Shown here: positions 25,211-32,676 of the stretch, one piece after another
How positions within the stretch are numbered: position 1 is the stretch's first letter
How the letters are laid out: every line of letters starts with the position of its first letter
DNA from: Chryseobacterium arthrosphaerae
GTDB taxonomy: Bacteria; Bacteroidota; Bacteroidia; Flavobacteriales; Weeksellaceae
Assembly: GCF_001684965.1 (NCBI RefSeq)
Contig: NZ_MAYG01000023.1
Location: 336,017 to 400,016 of the forward strand
Direction of reading: 5' to 3'
DNA length: 64,000 nt
Position numbers and translations under genes: made by a program
The notes under the pieces: generated by a model
What the model was told of the DNA's origin: nothing
Database searches by the model: none
The model's input: the letters and a program-made list of their open reading frames with translations, nothing else

Positions 25211-25218
25211 TATATTTT
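25211..25218 (+). promoter_or_regulatory. Possible -10 box of the tss operon
   Basis: TATATTTT differs by one base from TAnnTTTG and lies 25 bp before the chosen tssO start. No clear -33 box is visible. Confidence 0.35.
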
Positions 25219-25242
25219 CACAGGCCAAACAAATCGCAAATT

Positions 25243-25779
25243 ATGTCTTCGAACAGGGAAAAAAAATTAAACAAATCTGACGTCAGAATAGGCATTTGGA
25301 AGTTTATTCTGTCTTTTGCTATTTTGTCAGTAGTATCATTCGCATGTCTGTTTCTCTTCTTTAAGAGCTACGACATACAGCGGGAAGGGATCAGCAAGGA
25401 CTCTGAAGCCTACAAAGAACTGATGCTCCGGAGCGACGTGCTGAAAAATCAAGTTGACGAAATCTATGATAAAATGGCCCAGCTTAGTCTTAATAAGGTG
25501 GAAAATGAGGTTTTTCTCAGAACCAGTATTATGGATAACGTAAGAGACGTTAAAAATATTATGAAAGCAGACAGTGTTCAGAATTTTAAACATTATGCTG
25601 TACTGATGAAACAGATAGAACCCATGCTGAAATTAAAAGCAGACATCATGGTTGTGGAATCCCGCAAAAAATTTGCGAAAAGGGATCTTGAAGACTGTAT
25701 GAACAAAATAGACAGAGCCAACAGCGAGCTTAGAAAGGATCCTACAAGAAATTTTACAGGAAGTAAAAGAAGAAGATAA
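25243..25779 (+). CDS. tssO: T6SS-iii membrane protein, TssO-like
   Basis: The product starting at ATG 25243 has 178 residues; a longer reading from 25192 adds 17 residues with no sign of being used. It has a basic N-terminus, one membrane helix (about 20-43, 'FILSFAILSVVSFACLFLFF') and a long charged, coiled-coil-like periplasmic part. Length and layout match TssO, a Bacteroidota-specific component of subtype iii type VI secretion. It opens a four-gene operon with the PKD and TssR genes. I rely on order and topology more than on motif matches. Confidence 0.75.
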   Translation: MSSNREKKLNKSDVRIGIWKFILSFAILSVVSFACLFLFFKSYDIQREGISKDSEAYKELMLRSDVLKNQVDEIYDKMAQLSLNKVENEVFLRTSIMDNVRDVKNIMKADSVQNFKHYAVLMKQIEPMLKLKADIMVVESRKKFAKRDLEDCMNKIDRANSELRKDPTRNFTGSKRRR

Positions 25780-25790
25780 AAAGAAAAGAT

Positions 25791-26315
25791 ATGCAAGGAC
25801 AAATCACATTATCTAAAAAGGAAAGGCATTATCAGTTTTTTTATTTAATACTGATGCTGATCACTGCCATGATATTTTTGGGCATCATTTTTCTGAAAGG
25901 ATTTGTATCTCCTTTTTCTGATGAAGATGTAAGAGGAATCCAGAACCTGGAACAGAAAGCTGAATTTGAACAGCACCAAAAAGTTATTTTACCGATCATG
26001 GACAGCACTTATACTATGATCACCAAACTTACGACTGACGGCCCGCAGCCTTTTGCTGAAAATAATATCCAGTTGGGAGTGAATGATCTTAACAGCTATT
26101 TCAGCAACAATAACGTCATCGATATTCGAAAGGACGCCTATCCTCAGATTGCCAAATTTTACAAAATGTATTTTGAAGACAAAAAGGTAATTGCAACAAC
26201 CACAGAAGATATTAAGATCTTTGAAAAGCAGGTGGAAGACTGTAGAATCGGATTTAAAGATAAACAGAACAAAATTTACGAACGCGAAAAAGACCTGAAG
26301 GCAAGAACGCAGTAG
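25791..26315 (+). CDS. T6SS-iii membrane protein, TssP/TssO-like
   Basis: The 174-residue product mirrors its neighbour: short cytosolic N-terminus, one membrane helix (about 17-37, 'LILMLITAMIFLGIIFLKGF'), then a helical periplasmic domain. In Bacteroidota loci this slot is occupied by a second small TssO-type protein, named TssP in some schemes; databases may call either. Gap to tssO is 11 bp. It likely forms part of the membrane or periplasmic scaffold of the apparatus, which is an inference from position. Confidence 0.7.
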   Translation: MQGQITLSKKERHYQFFYLILMLITAMIFLGIIFLKGFVSPFSDEDVRGIQNLEQKAEFEQHQKVILPIMDSTYTMITKLTTDGPQPFAENNIQLGVNDLNSYFSNNNVIDIRKDAYPQIAKFYKMYFEDKKVIATTTEDIKIFEKQVEDCRIGFKDKQNKIYEREKDLKARTQ

Positions 26316-26369
26316 GGAAAGCATGGAAATACTAGGAACTAAAAATAAAACACATCACAATTATTAACT

Positions 26370-27281
26370 ATGAATTATTTTCAAAAGAACAAGAAGAACA
26401 TTATTATTGGTGTTATAGCAACATTGCTCATTGCGGCACTGGTTGCTTTGTGGCTGCAGAAAAAAGTGATTCACTCTGCCGATGATATTGTTGGAGTGGT
26501 TTACCCTAACTCTCTGGCAGTAGGAGATACCCTTTTATTTGAAGATAAAACCCAATTTGCAAAAACCAAAAGATGGAATTTCGGAGACGGTACAACTTCT
26601 GATAAAAGCAATGGTATACACTTCTACAATAAACCCGGATATTACCAGGTAAGTTTGATCATAGACAACAAGTATACGAAGTCTTTCCCGGTAATGGTAA
26701 ACGCAAGAAGCATCCAGAAAGCCAAAGATACGGCACAGATCAAAACAACGATTGAGGCGCCGGCTCAGGCTATGCAGAATGAAAATGTGTCTTTCCGCGC
26801 CGTTTCAGAAGCTAAATCGTTTGCATGGAAATTCGGGGAAACAGGAGGTACGGATGCCAAAGAAAAATTTGCTATTTATTCTTATAAACAGCCGGGAGAT
26901 TATCTGGTAACCCTGCTTACCGAAGAAAATGAAAACCCTGTCTACCACCGCATCAAAATTCTTCCTGCTTATAATGCCCTTGCGGAAGAAGAGGTATCTG
27001 TAGAAGATTCTTATGCCAAAATAGATGATGATTTCAAATACCACCTGCAGCAGATTGCTAACGGAAACAGCTTCAATATGCACTACAACTACCTGCTGAA
27101 AACTTATCTGTGTAACAATGAAAATACAGTGGTGAAAGTAAATGACAGCAAGGTAAACAATTTTTATATGTATTGTGCAGGCCTTCAGTTTGACAAGAAT
27201 ACCGTAATTCAGACTGTAAAAGTGAATTTCGATGATAAGCAGAATTGCGTAACGAAAGTAGATATCAACCAAAGCAAATAA
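26370..27281 (+). CDS. T6SS-associated PKD-domain membrane protein (TssQ position)
   Basis: The 303-residue protein has one N-terminal membrane helix (about 11-29) followed by two PKD-like Ig folds: 'KRWNFGDGTTSDKSNGIHFYNKPGYYQVSL' (about 65-95) and 'KSFAWKFGETGG....FAIYSYKQPGDYLVTL' (about 145-180). Both have the W-x-F-G-D/E and Y-x-x-PG-x-Y hallmarks. In T6SS-iii loci a PKD protein is found between tssO/P and tssR, so it is probably a periplasmic structural piece that may contact peptidoglycan. The exact Tss letter is uncertain. Confidence 0.75.
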   Translation: MNYFQKNKKNIIIGVIATLLIAALVALWLQKKVIHSADDIVGVVYPNSLAVGDTLLFEDKTQFAKTKRWNFGDGTTSDKSNGIHFYNKPGYYQVSLIIDNKYTKSFPVMVNARSIQKAKDTAQIKTTIEAPAQAMQNENVSFRAVSEAKSFAWKFGETGGTDAKEKFAIYSYKQPGDYLVTLLTEENENPVYHRIKILPAYNALAEEEVSVEDSYAKIDDDFKYHLQQIANGNSFNMHYNYLLKTYLCNNENTVVKVNDSKVNNFYMYCAGLQFDKNTVIQTVKVNFDDKQNCVTKVDINQSK

Positions 27282-27328
27282 TACCGTCCGGAATTCCGGA
27301 TGCGCCAATCATAAAAAGATAAAATAGG

Positions 27329-29734
27329 ATGAAAAATAAATTTCCTCTAGCAGCATATTATATAGGGTTATCAGTATTATTGACGAGTTGCCAGGTAAAG
27401 CTTCCGTCTAAGAAAACCCCCGAGCCTTCTCAATACAGTATGGTAGACGGCTCTCCCGTAGTCAACGGATTTCCTAAAAAGTCAGTGCCTTGGATTGTGG
27501 TTTCAGACCGTTCAAGAAATACGGCTTATCTGGATAAAGATGATGAAAAGTCATACAAAGAAGTGAAATTCCTGGAGCCTCTGATGGTGCTGAAACACAG
27601 GGACGGAATGGTAAAAGTAGCAGAATATGTTCCTGATGCTTTAATGAAAAAAGTTTCATCAAAATCCATTAAAACATATGGCTGGATTCCTGAATCCGAC
27701 CTGCTTCTGTGGAACAATTCCCTGAAAAGCGAAAGAACAGGATATCCCGTAAGAGTAGCGGTAGTGCCGAACAACAGCGAAGTCATCAGAAGTGCTGAAA
27801 GGTACTATAAAAATGACTCGATCATGGTGTTCAACTCACCAAGCCTTATTGAAACAGCCAATGTGAAAATTCCTAACGGACAGATGGTATATGTTTACAA
27901 ACAGGCTGAAAATAACAAGAGATTCCTGGTAGGGAAGAAACCCACTATTGATATAGACAGCATTGGCACCAGCCTTTACGGTTGGGTAAGTTCCAATGTG
28001 ATCTCCACATGGGGTGAGCGCTCTGCCATAAAGCTGAAAAATACAACAGGAATCAGTGATACCGGTTTAGGAATCCATGAAGGGTATCCGGGCGGATCAG
28101 CATCAGATGCAGAAAACAAAACGGCAATTCTTCTTACAGATGTCAATAAAAGACCTCCGCTAGAAAATATTTTCCCGGTAACTTTACCATTGGAAGGAAC
28201 CCCTACTCCTGATCTCAAGACGAAATATTTTACCAATATTTTAGATTACAGCAAGAATTACGTATTCAACGTTTTGGGTGAGGAAATTTATTTCGACCGT
28301 TATAAGGAGATTACGGAAAGAGATAAGAAAATGAATATTGTTTTTGCATTGGATATCAGTGCTGCCAATGCACCGTATGCTTCCATTGTAAAATCATTAT
28401 TACAGGATCTTCAGCTTAGATTTGAAAAACCGTCTTATTTCAGTACTGTAAAATATGGGGTGGTTTTATATAAAAATAATCCTTGCGGAAATAATGTTTC
28501 CGTTTCTAACCTGAGCACTGATTACAGCAAAATTACGACGTTTATCACTGAGAAGAGTAATGAAATGAACTGTGCGAGTAACAGCGGCTACCAGCCGGTA
28601 GGTGAGGCTCTTTCTGCAGCCGGAAACCTTCTTTCAAATGTTCCTGATGAAACCAATATCGTAGTGACTGTAGGGACCTCTGCCAGCCAGAGCGGGAATA
28701 TGTACAGCGTGATAAGTTCCCTTACACAGGCTCAGGCAAGACTGATTATGTTCCAGACCAATGCAAGATCTTCAGATAACTACAACGATTTTGTATTGAT
28801 GGCAGAAAATGTGGTAACTAACACCGCAAAAAATATTGCTGAACTTAAAAAACAGAAGATCACTGACCAGTATGATGTTCTTACCAAAAATAACTTCAGC
28901 CTGGTAGAAGGCGACGAAGGATTCTTCTCGCTGGCCTATCCTAAGCAAAGTATGTCTCAGGGCTTTGTAATCTTCCCTAAAAAAGGTGATGTTGCAACGC
29001 CTGGATTCCTGAAAAAATCTGTAGACAGCCTTATTGCACAGGTAACGGTAGATAACCAGAATATTGATAAATCACTTAATAACTATTTCCACTCTTCTGT
29101 AGGAGCGGGTAAAACAGATGTTGATCTGAAGTACAAGTATCTGTATCCGGGGCTTACCAATCCTGTATCTGCAGGAATTGCTGCACAGCTGATCAACTAC
29201 GGAAATCCGTTCCTGGTAAAAGGATACATTCCAAAAGATCTGAAAGATTATGAGCCAGCCATAGAAAAAGGGATCCTGATTTCTGAAACAGAATATGATA
29301 ATCTGAAAGCTTTCTACACAGAAGTATATAAGAATACCGAAGCAGATCGTCCGAACTTTAACCAGGCAAAAGCCGTGAAGGAATATGTGAAACTGCTGAA
29401 GAAGTACAATCCTACCATTAAATTCCTGGATAAAGGAGAGCTTTATGAGCTGCCAATGTCCTATGCAATTGGAATGAGTACAGGATTCGACCTTTCAGAA
29501 GAAGAACTGATGGCGAAATATAAGCTGAAGGGATGGAAAAAATCAAAAGTAGTTCCTAGTGAGACCGTAAGAAATTATTTCCAGCATTATAAAAATCTGG
29601 CAGACAGAATGCTTGCCAACAGAAATAATCCTGCAGTAAAAATTCAGCAGAACGGACAGACATTCTACTGGCTTAATGAATACTTTACCCCAACAAGGAT
29701 CCCAAGAGAACAGCCGGAGTATACTAAACATTAA
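27329..29734 (+). CDS. tssR: T6SS-iii lipoprotein TssR
   Basis: The 801-residue lipoprotein has a signal sequence ending 'SVLLTSC' (C21). It carries an SH3-like N-terminal part and a von Willebrand A-like region from about residue 335 ('MNIVFALDISAANAPYASIVKSLLQ') to about 480 ('NIVVTVGTSASQSG'), though the MIDAS motif is incomplete. Length, lipobox and position after the PKD gene match TssR of Bacteroidota T6SS. It probably anchors the apparatus at a membrane. The operon ends at a clear terminator 20 bp on. Confidence 0.85.
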   Translation: MKNKFPLAAYYIGLSVLLTSCQVKLPSKKTPEPSQYSMVDGSPVVNGFPKKSVPWIVVSDRSRNTAYLDKDDEKSYKEVKFLEPLMVLKHRDGMVKVAEYVPDALMKKVSSKSIKTYGWIPESDLLLWNNSLKSERTGYPVRVAVVPNNSEVIRSAERYYKNDSIMVFNSPSLIETANVKIPNGQMVYVYKQAENNKRFLVGKKPTIDIDSIGTSLYGWVSSNVISTWGERSAIKLKNTTGISDTGLGIHEGYPGGSASDAENKTAILLTDVNKRPPLENIFPVTLPLEGTPTPDLKTKYFTNILDYSKNYVFNVLGEEIYFDRYKEITERDKKMNIVFALDISAANAPYASIVKSLLQDLQLRFEKPSYFSTVKYGVVLYKNNPCGNNVSVSNLSTDYSKITTFITEKSNEMNCASNSGYQPVGEALSAAGNLLSNVPDETNIVVTVGTSASQSGNMYSVISSLTQAQARLIMFQTNARSSDNYNDFVLMAENVVTNTAKNIAELKKQKITDQYDVLTKNNFSLVEGDEGFFSLAYPKQSMSQGFVIFPKKGDVATPGFLKKSVDSLIAQVTVDNQNIDKSLNNYFHSSVGAGKTDVDLKYKYLYPGLTNPVSAGIAAQLINYGNPFLVKGYIPKDLKDYEPAIEKGILISETEYDNLKAFYTEVYKNTEADRPNFNQAKAVKEYVKLLKKYNPTIKFLDKGELYELPMSYAIGMSTGFDLSEEELMAKYKLKGWKKSKVVPSETVRNYFQHYKNLADRMLANRNNPAVKIQQNGQTFYWLNEYFTPTRIPREQPEYTKH

Positions 29735-29753
29735 TTGTTAGTTTTTATAATAT

Positions 29754-29787
29754 CAAAAGCAGGAGTTTGTACTTCTGCTTTTTTTGT
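29754..29787 (+). terminator. Terminator of the tssO-tssR operon
   Basis: AAAAGCAG-G-AGT pairs with ACT-T-CTGCTTTT around a TTGT loop, followed by a T run. It separates the tss operon from hcp1. Confidence 0.85.
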
Positions 29788-30013
29788 TGATGAAAAACTG
29801 AAATCAGAAATTACTTTAAATAATAGACATGAATTTTCTATCCGGAATTATCTTATTGCACTCTCAGTTTTCCTTTCTCAATGTTCACTTTTTGGTTTGA
29901 TTTTTACTCTGTTATTTCTCTTTATAGTGTAAAAATTATATTTTTCTTAAAATCGGGAAATAATTTAAAATGCCTTATTGACAGGAGTTGCATAGTAGTT
30001 TGTAAATCAAATA
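29788..30013. other. AT-rich gap before the hcp1 control region
   Basis: No gene is supported. The stretch lies between the tssR terminator and the conserved hcp1 upstream block. The similarity to the hcp2 and hcp3 upstream regions begins only at about 30014, so this part seems free to vary. Confidence 0.5.
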
Positions 30014-30158
30014 TCGTAGAATTACGACAAGAAATCGTAGAACTACTACAATTTTTCAGATTTATGGTGAAAAGTTTTTTTTAGAAAAAAAGAGCCTCTA
30101 TATTTGCTATACAATCACCGAATCACAAAATATTATTAACGATTAAAATTTACAAATC
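30014..30158 (+). promoter_or_regulatory. hcp1 upstream control block with two 15-bp repeats
   Basis: TCGTAGAATTACGAC (30014-30028) and TCGTAGAACTACTAC (30035-30049) repeat with a 21-bp period, two helix turns. The first is an inverted repeat TCGTA-gaat-TACGA. A -10 box TATATTTG lies at 30099-30106. The leader (AACGATTAAAATTTACAAATC before ATG) is shared by all three hcp genes. The layout fits an activator bound upstream. Confidence 0.8.
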
Positions 30159-30572
30159 ATGGCAGAAAGAAATTCGAGAGGAATCTTAAAATTCAACAAC
30201 GGCGAAGGACAGAAATTATTAAAAATGAACTACAGCGTATCGAGATCTACAGACGTATCCGGACGTGTAGCATCAGATCCTTCCAATGCATTGATCAAAG
30301 TTACAGTAGAAGCTACTGACAAATCAGACATCCTTGAAAGCTTACTGAACGGAAAATATAAGCCTACGGTAGGAGAGATTGTTTTCAACAAATCTCACGA
30401 AGAAGGAACACTGATCACCCTGAAATGGGAAAACGGATATGTGATCCAGCACGAAGTAGACTTTGACGCTATTGACAGCAACAGTATGTTGATCAGTTTC
30501 GTAATCAGTGCAGAAGGAATTGACTATGGAAACTCACGTTTCGATGGTTTATGGCCTGCAGCTGGTAAATAA
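30159..30572 (+). CDS. tssD: T6SS tube protein Hcp/TssD (copy 1)
   Basis: The 137-residue protein belongs to the Bacteroidota TssD (Hcp-like) family: 'GILKFNNGEGQKLLKMNYSV' opening, 'WENGYVIQHEVDFD' and an end with 'SFVISAEGIDYGNSRFDGLWP'. Hcp hexamers stack to form the inner tube expelled by the contractile sheath. It is identical in protein sequence to copy 3 and differs from copy 2 at residues 54 and 134. It has its own promoter and terminator, as expected for a protein needed in large amounts, and precedes vgrG1 by 170 bp. Confidence 0.95.
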   Translation: MAERNSRGILKFNNGEGQKLLKMNYSVSRSTDVSGRVASDPSNALIKVTVEATDKSDILESLLNGKYKPTVGEIVFNKSHEEGTLITLKWENGYVIQHEVDFDAIDSNSMLISFVISAEGIDYGNSRFDGLWPAAGK

Positions 30573-30618
30573 GCTGATGATACATCTGAAAATTATACAC
30601 ATTATCAACATTCATAAG

Positions 30619-30653
30619 AAAAAGACTGTCCTTGTTAAAGACAGTCTTTTTTG
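30619..30653 (+). terminator. Terminator after hcp1
   Basis: AAAAGACTGTC / GACAGTCTTTT with a nine-base loop and a T run, 46 bp after the hcp1 stop. Confidence 0.92.
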
Positions 30654-30742
30654 CCTGAAATTTTTCTTTATTTAAACTTAAGAAATAGCTGTTTCGCAAA
30701 ATATTATTATCTTTAATACTCACCAAATCAAACACAAAGCAT

Positions 30743-32674
30743 ATGAAAACCGAATTGTCAACGAAGGGACCATCTTTCCGGCCTGCTCAAAATGCAGATG
30801 CCATATCTGAGAACCATCATACAGGAATCAACCGGCTGGTAAAGCTGTCGCTGGTGGTGGAAGGTAAGATTATTAAATACTATAAACATTTCACCCTTAA
30901 GCAAAAAGCAAATCACCACCACGAATTCAATCTTATTTTAGCCCATGATGCGTTGGGAGACAGACAAAGTCATACTCTTGAAGAAGCGAATAAATTCCTT
31001 GGGAAGCGGCTCACAGCAGTGATTGCCTATAAAGATATTGAAAACAGTCCGGAAAGGAATTTTGTGGGAATCATTACCAAAGTAGGTTTCAGCCAGGAAA
31101 AGATGAGCCTTGGGAATATTGTAATTTCAGGATACAGTCCTACTATTTTGCTGGATGGAGCTCCGCATATCCAGAGTTTTGGCGGCGGACAGGCTGTTAA
31201 TATGGGAATCATTGCGGAAGAAGTAATCAGACAGGGAATTGATAAAGGGCGTTTTGATATAAGAGTGGATACGAATGACTATTCTCAGATCATCTACAGC
31301 AGCCAGTATAATGAAACGCATTACAATTATCTCGCAAGGATGGCAGAAGCCTATGGCGAGCAGTTTTATTATGATGGTGAAGTATTGCACTTCGGGAAAC
31401 TTCCGCCTCAGAATAAGCCGATCAAACTGGTCTACGGAAGCAATGCGAATGATATCAGGGTAGAGCTGAAGGCTGTTCATACAAAACCACAATATTACGG
31501 TTACAACAGCAGCAAAAATGAAAAACTGACTTCAGGGGAAACACCTGTAAAACATTTGGGGGATCTTGCCCAAACAGCATACAGCCATAATGAAAATATA
31601 TATAAAACGCCGGCACTTCAGGTAGCACCCATCAAAGCATCTACCCATCTGGACGTAGAACATTCCCAGAGAAGCACTGCAGGAAGTGAAGCTGTAAGTG
31701 TATTCTCAGTTTCCGGTTCTACAACAGTTCCGTTTCTGCACCCCGGTTGCGTTGCAGATGTTTATATGAGAAAACCTGACAGCAATGAAACCTCTTATTT
31801 TACCAAAGTGATGATTACGGATGCCGTTCACGAAATTGATACCATCGGTCACTATACCGGAAGTTTTGAATCCATTGCAGCCGACACAGGATTTTTACCC
31901 AAACCTGAATTTACAGTTCCTGTCGCACAACCTCAGATCGCAACCGTGGTAGCCAATGCAGACCCTGAAGGACAGGGAAGGGTACAGGTAAGATTCGACT
32001 GGCAGATGAATGATACGACGCATTTTGTACGGGTTATGAGCCCGGATGCCGGAGGAACAGACAGAATTACCCAAAACCGCGGTTATGTAGCCATTCCCGA
32101 AGTAGGAGATCAGGTTATGGTCAATTTTGTACACAATCATCCTGACAGACCTTTTGTCATGGGCGGAATGTTCCACGGCGGAATCGGCCTTGGAGGCGGA
32201 ATCGATAACCGTGTAAAATCTATCCAGACCAGGAGCGGGCACAAAGTAGTCTTTACAGAAGATGAAAGCATTATCATCACAGATAAAAGCGGCAATGAGA
32301 TCCATCTGGATACTACAGGAAGCAATATCACCATCACAGCCCCGGAAACCATGACCCTGAACTGTAAGAATATGAATATTAATGTGGGGGAGAATATGAA
32401 TACAAGTGTAGGGATGAATAAATCTGACAGTATTACCATGAATCATACTGAAAGTGTAGGGATGATGAAAAATATTTCTGTGGGAACTAACTTTATGACG
32501 AATGTTGTAGGTAAAATGGTAGAATTTATTACAGGAAATAAAGAATCTCATACAGAAAAAGACAGGCTTCGGGTAAGCAATGGAAAAATAACAGCTCAAA
32601 GTACAGGTTCTTATGAGCAGCATTCTGAAAAAGAGATACAAAATAATTCAGGAGAAATATCTAAAAACCATTAA
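30743..32674 (+). CDS. vgrG: T6SS spike protein VgrG/TssI (copy 1)
   Basis: The 643-residue protein has the gp27-like part with 'RNFVGIITKVGFSQEKMSLGNIVISGYSP' and 'ETHYNYLARMAEAYGEQFYYDGEVLHFG', the gp5 OB fold near residues 400-480 ('DPEGQGRVQVRFDW', 'VAIPEVGDQVMVNFVHNHPDRPFVMGGMFHGG'), and a C-terminal beta-spike of short repeats rich in Asn, Met and Val. VgrG trimers cap the Hcp tube and carry effectors. The C-terminal end is unlike that of copy 2, and only 2 bp separate it from a large putative effector gene. It lacks the 72-residue N-terminal extension of copy 2. Confidence 0.95.
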   Translation: MKTELSTKGPSFRPAQNADAISENHHTGINRLVKLSLVVEGKIIKYYKHFTLKQKANHHHEFNLILAHDALGDRQSHTLEEANKFLGKRLTAVIAYKDIENSPERNFVGIITKVGFSQEKMSLGNIVISGYSPTILLDGAPHIQSFGGGQAVNMGIIAEEVIRQGIDKGRFDIRVDTNDYSQIIYSSQYNETHYNYLARMAEAYGEQFYYDGEVLHFGKLPPQNKPIKLVYGSNANDIRVELKAVHTKPQYYGYNSSKNEKLTSGETPVKHLGDLAQTAYSHNENIYKTPALQVAPIKASTHLDVEHSQRSTAGSEAVSVFSVSGSTTVPFLHPGCVADVYMRKPDSNETSYFTKVMITDAVHEIDTIGHYTGSFESIAADTGFLPKPEFTVPVAQPQIATVVANADPEGQGRVQVRFDWQMNDTTHFVRVMSPDAGGTDRITQNRGYVAIPEVGDQVMVNFVHNHPDRPFVMGGMFHGGIGLGGGIDNRVKSIQTRSGHKVVFTEDESIIITDKSGNEIHLDTTGSNITITAPETMTLNCKNMNINVGENMNTSVGMNKSDSITMNHTESVGMMKNISVGTNFMTNVVGKMVEFITGNKESHTEKDRLRVSNGKITAQSTGSYEQHSEKEIQNNSGEISKNH

Positions 32675-32676
32675 TC

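Noticed and set aside
26805..27308. 167-codon open frame on the minus strand inside the PKD gene
   Set aside because: It is antisense to a well-supported gene and its composition (Ile/Tyr/Phe-rich) is that of reverse-complemented coding DNA.
29735..30084. Small open frames downstream of tssR
   Set aside because: They start inside the terminator or run into the hcp control block, and their composition is not protein-like.
31895..32641. 248-codon antisense open frame inside vgrG1
   Set aside because: A shadow of the vgrG1 frame; no recognisable protein features.
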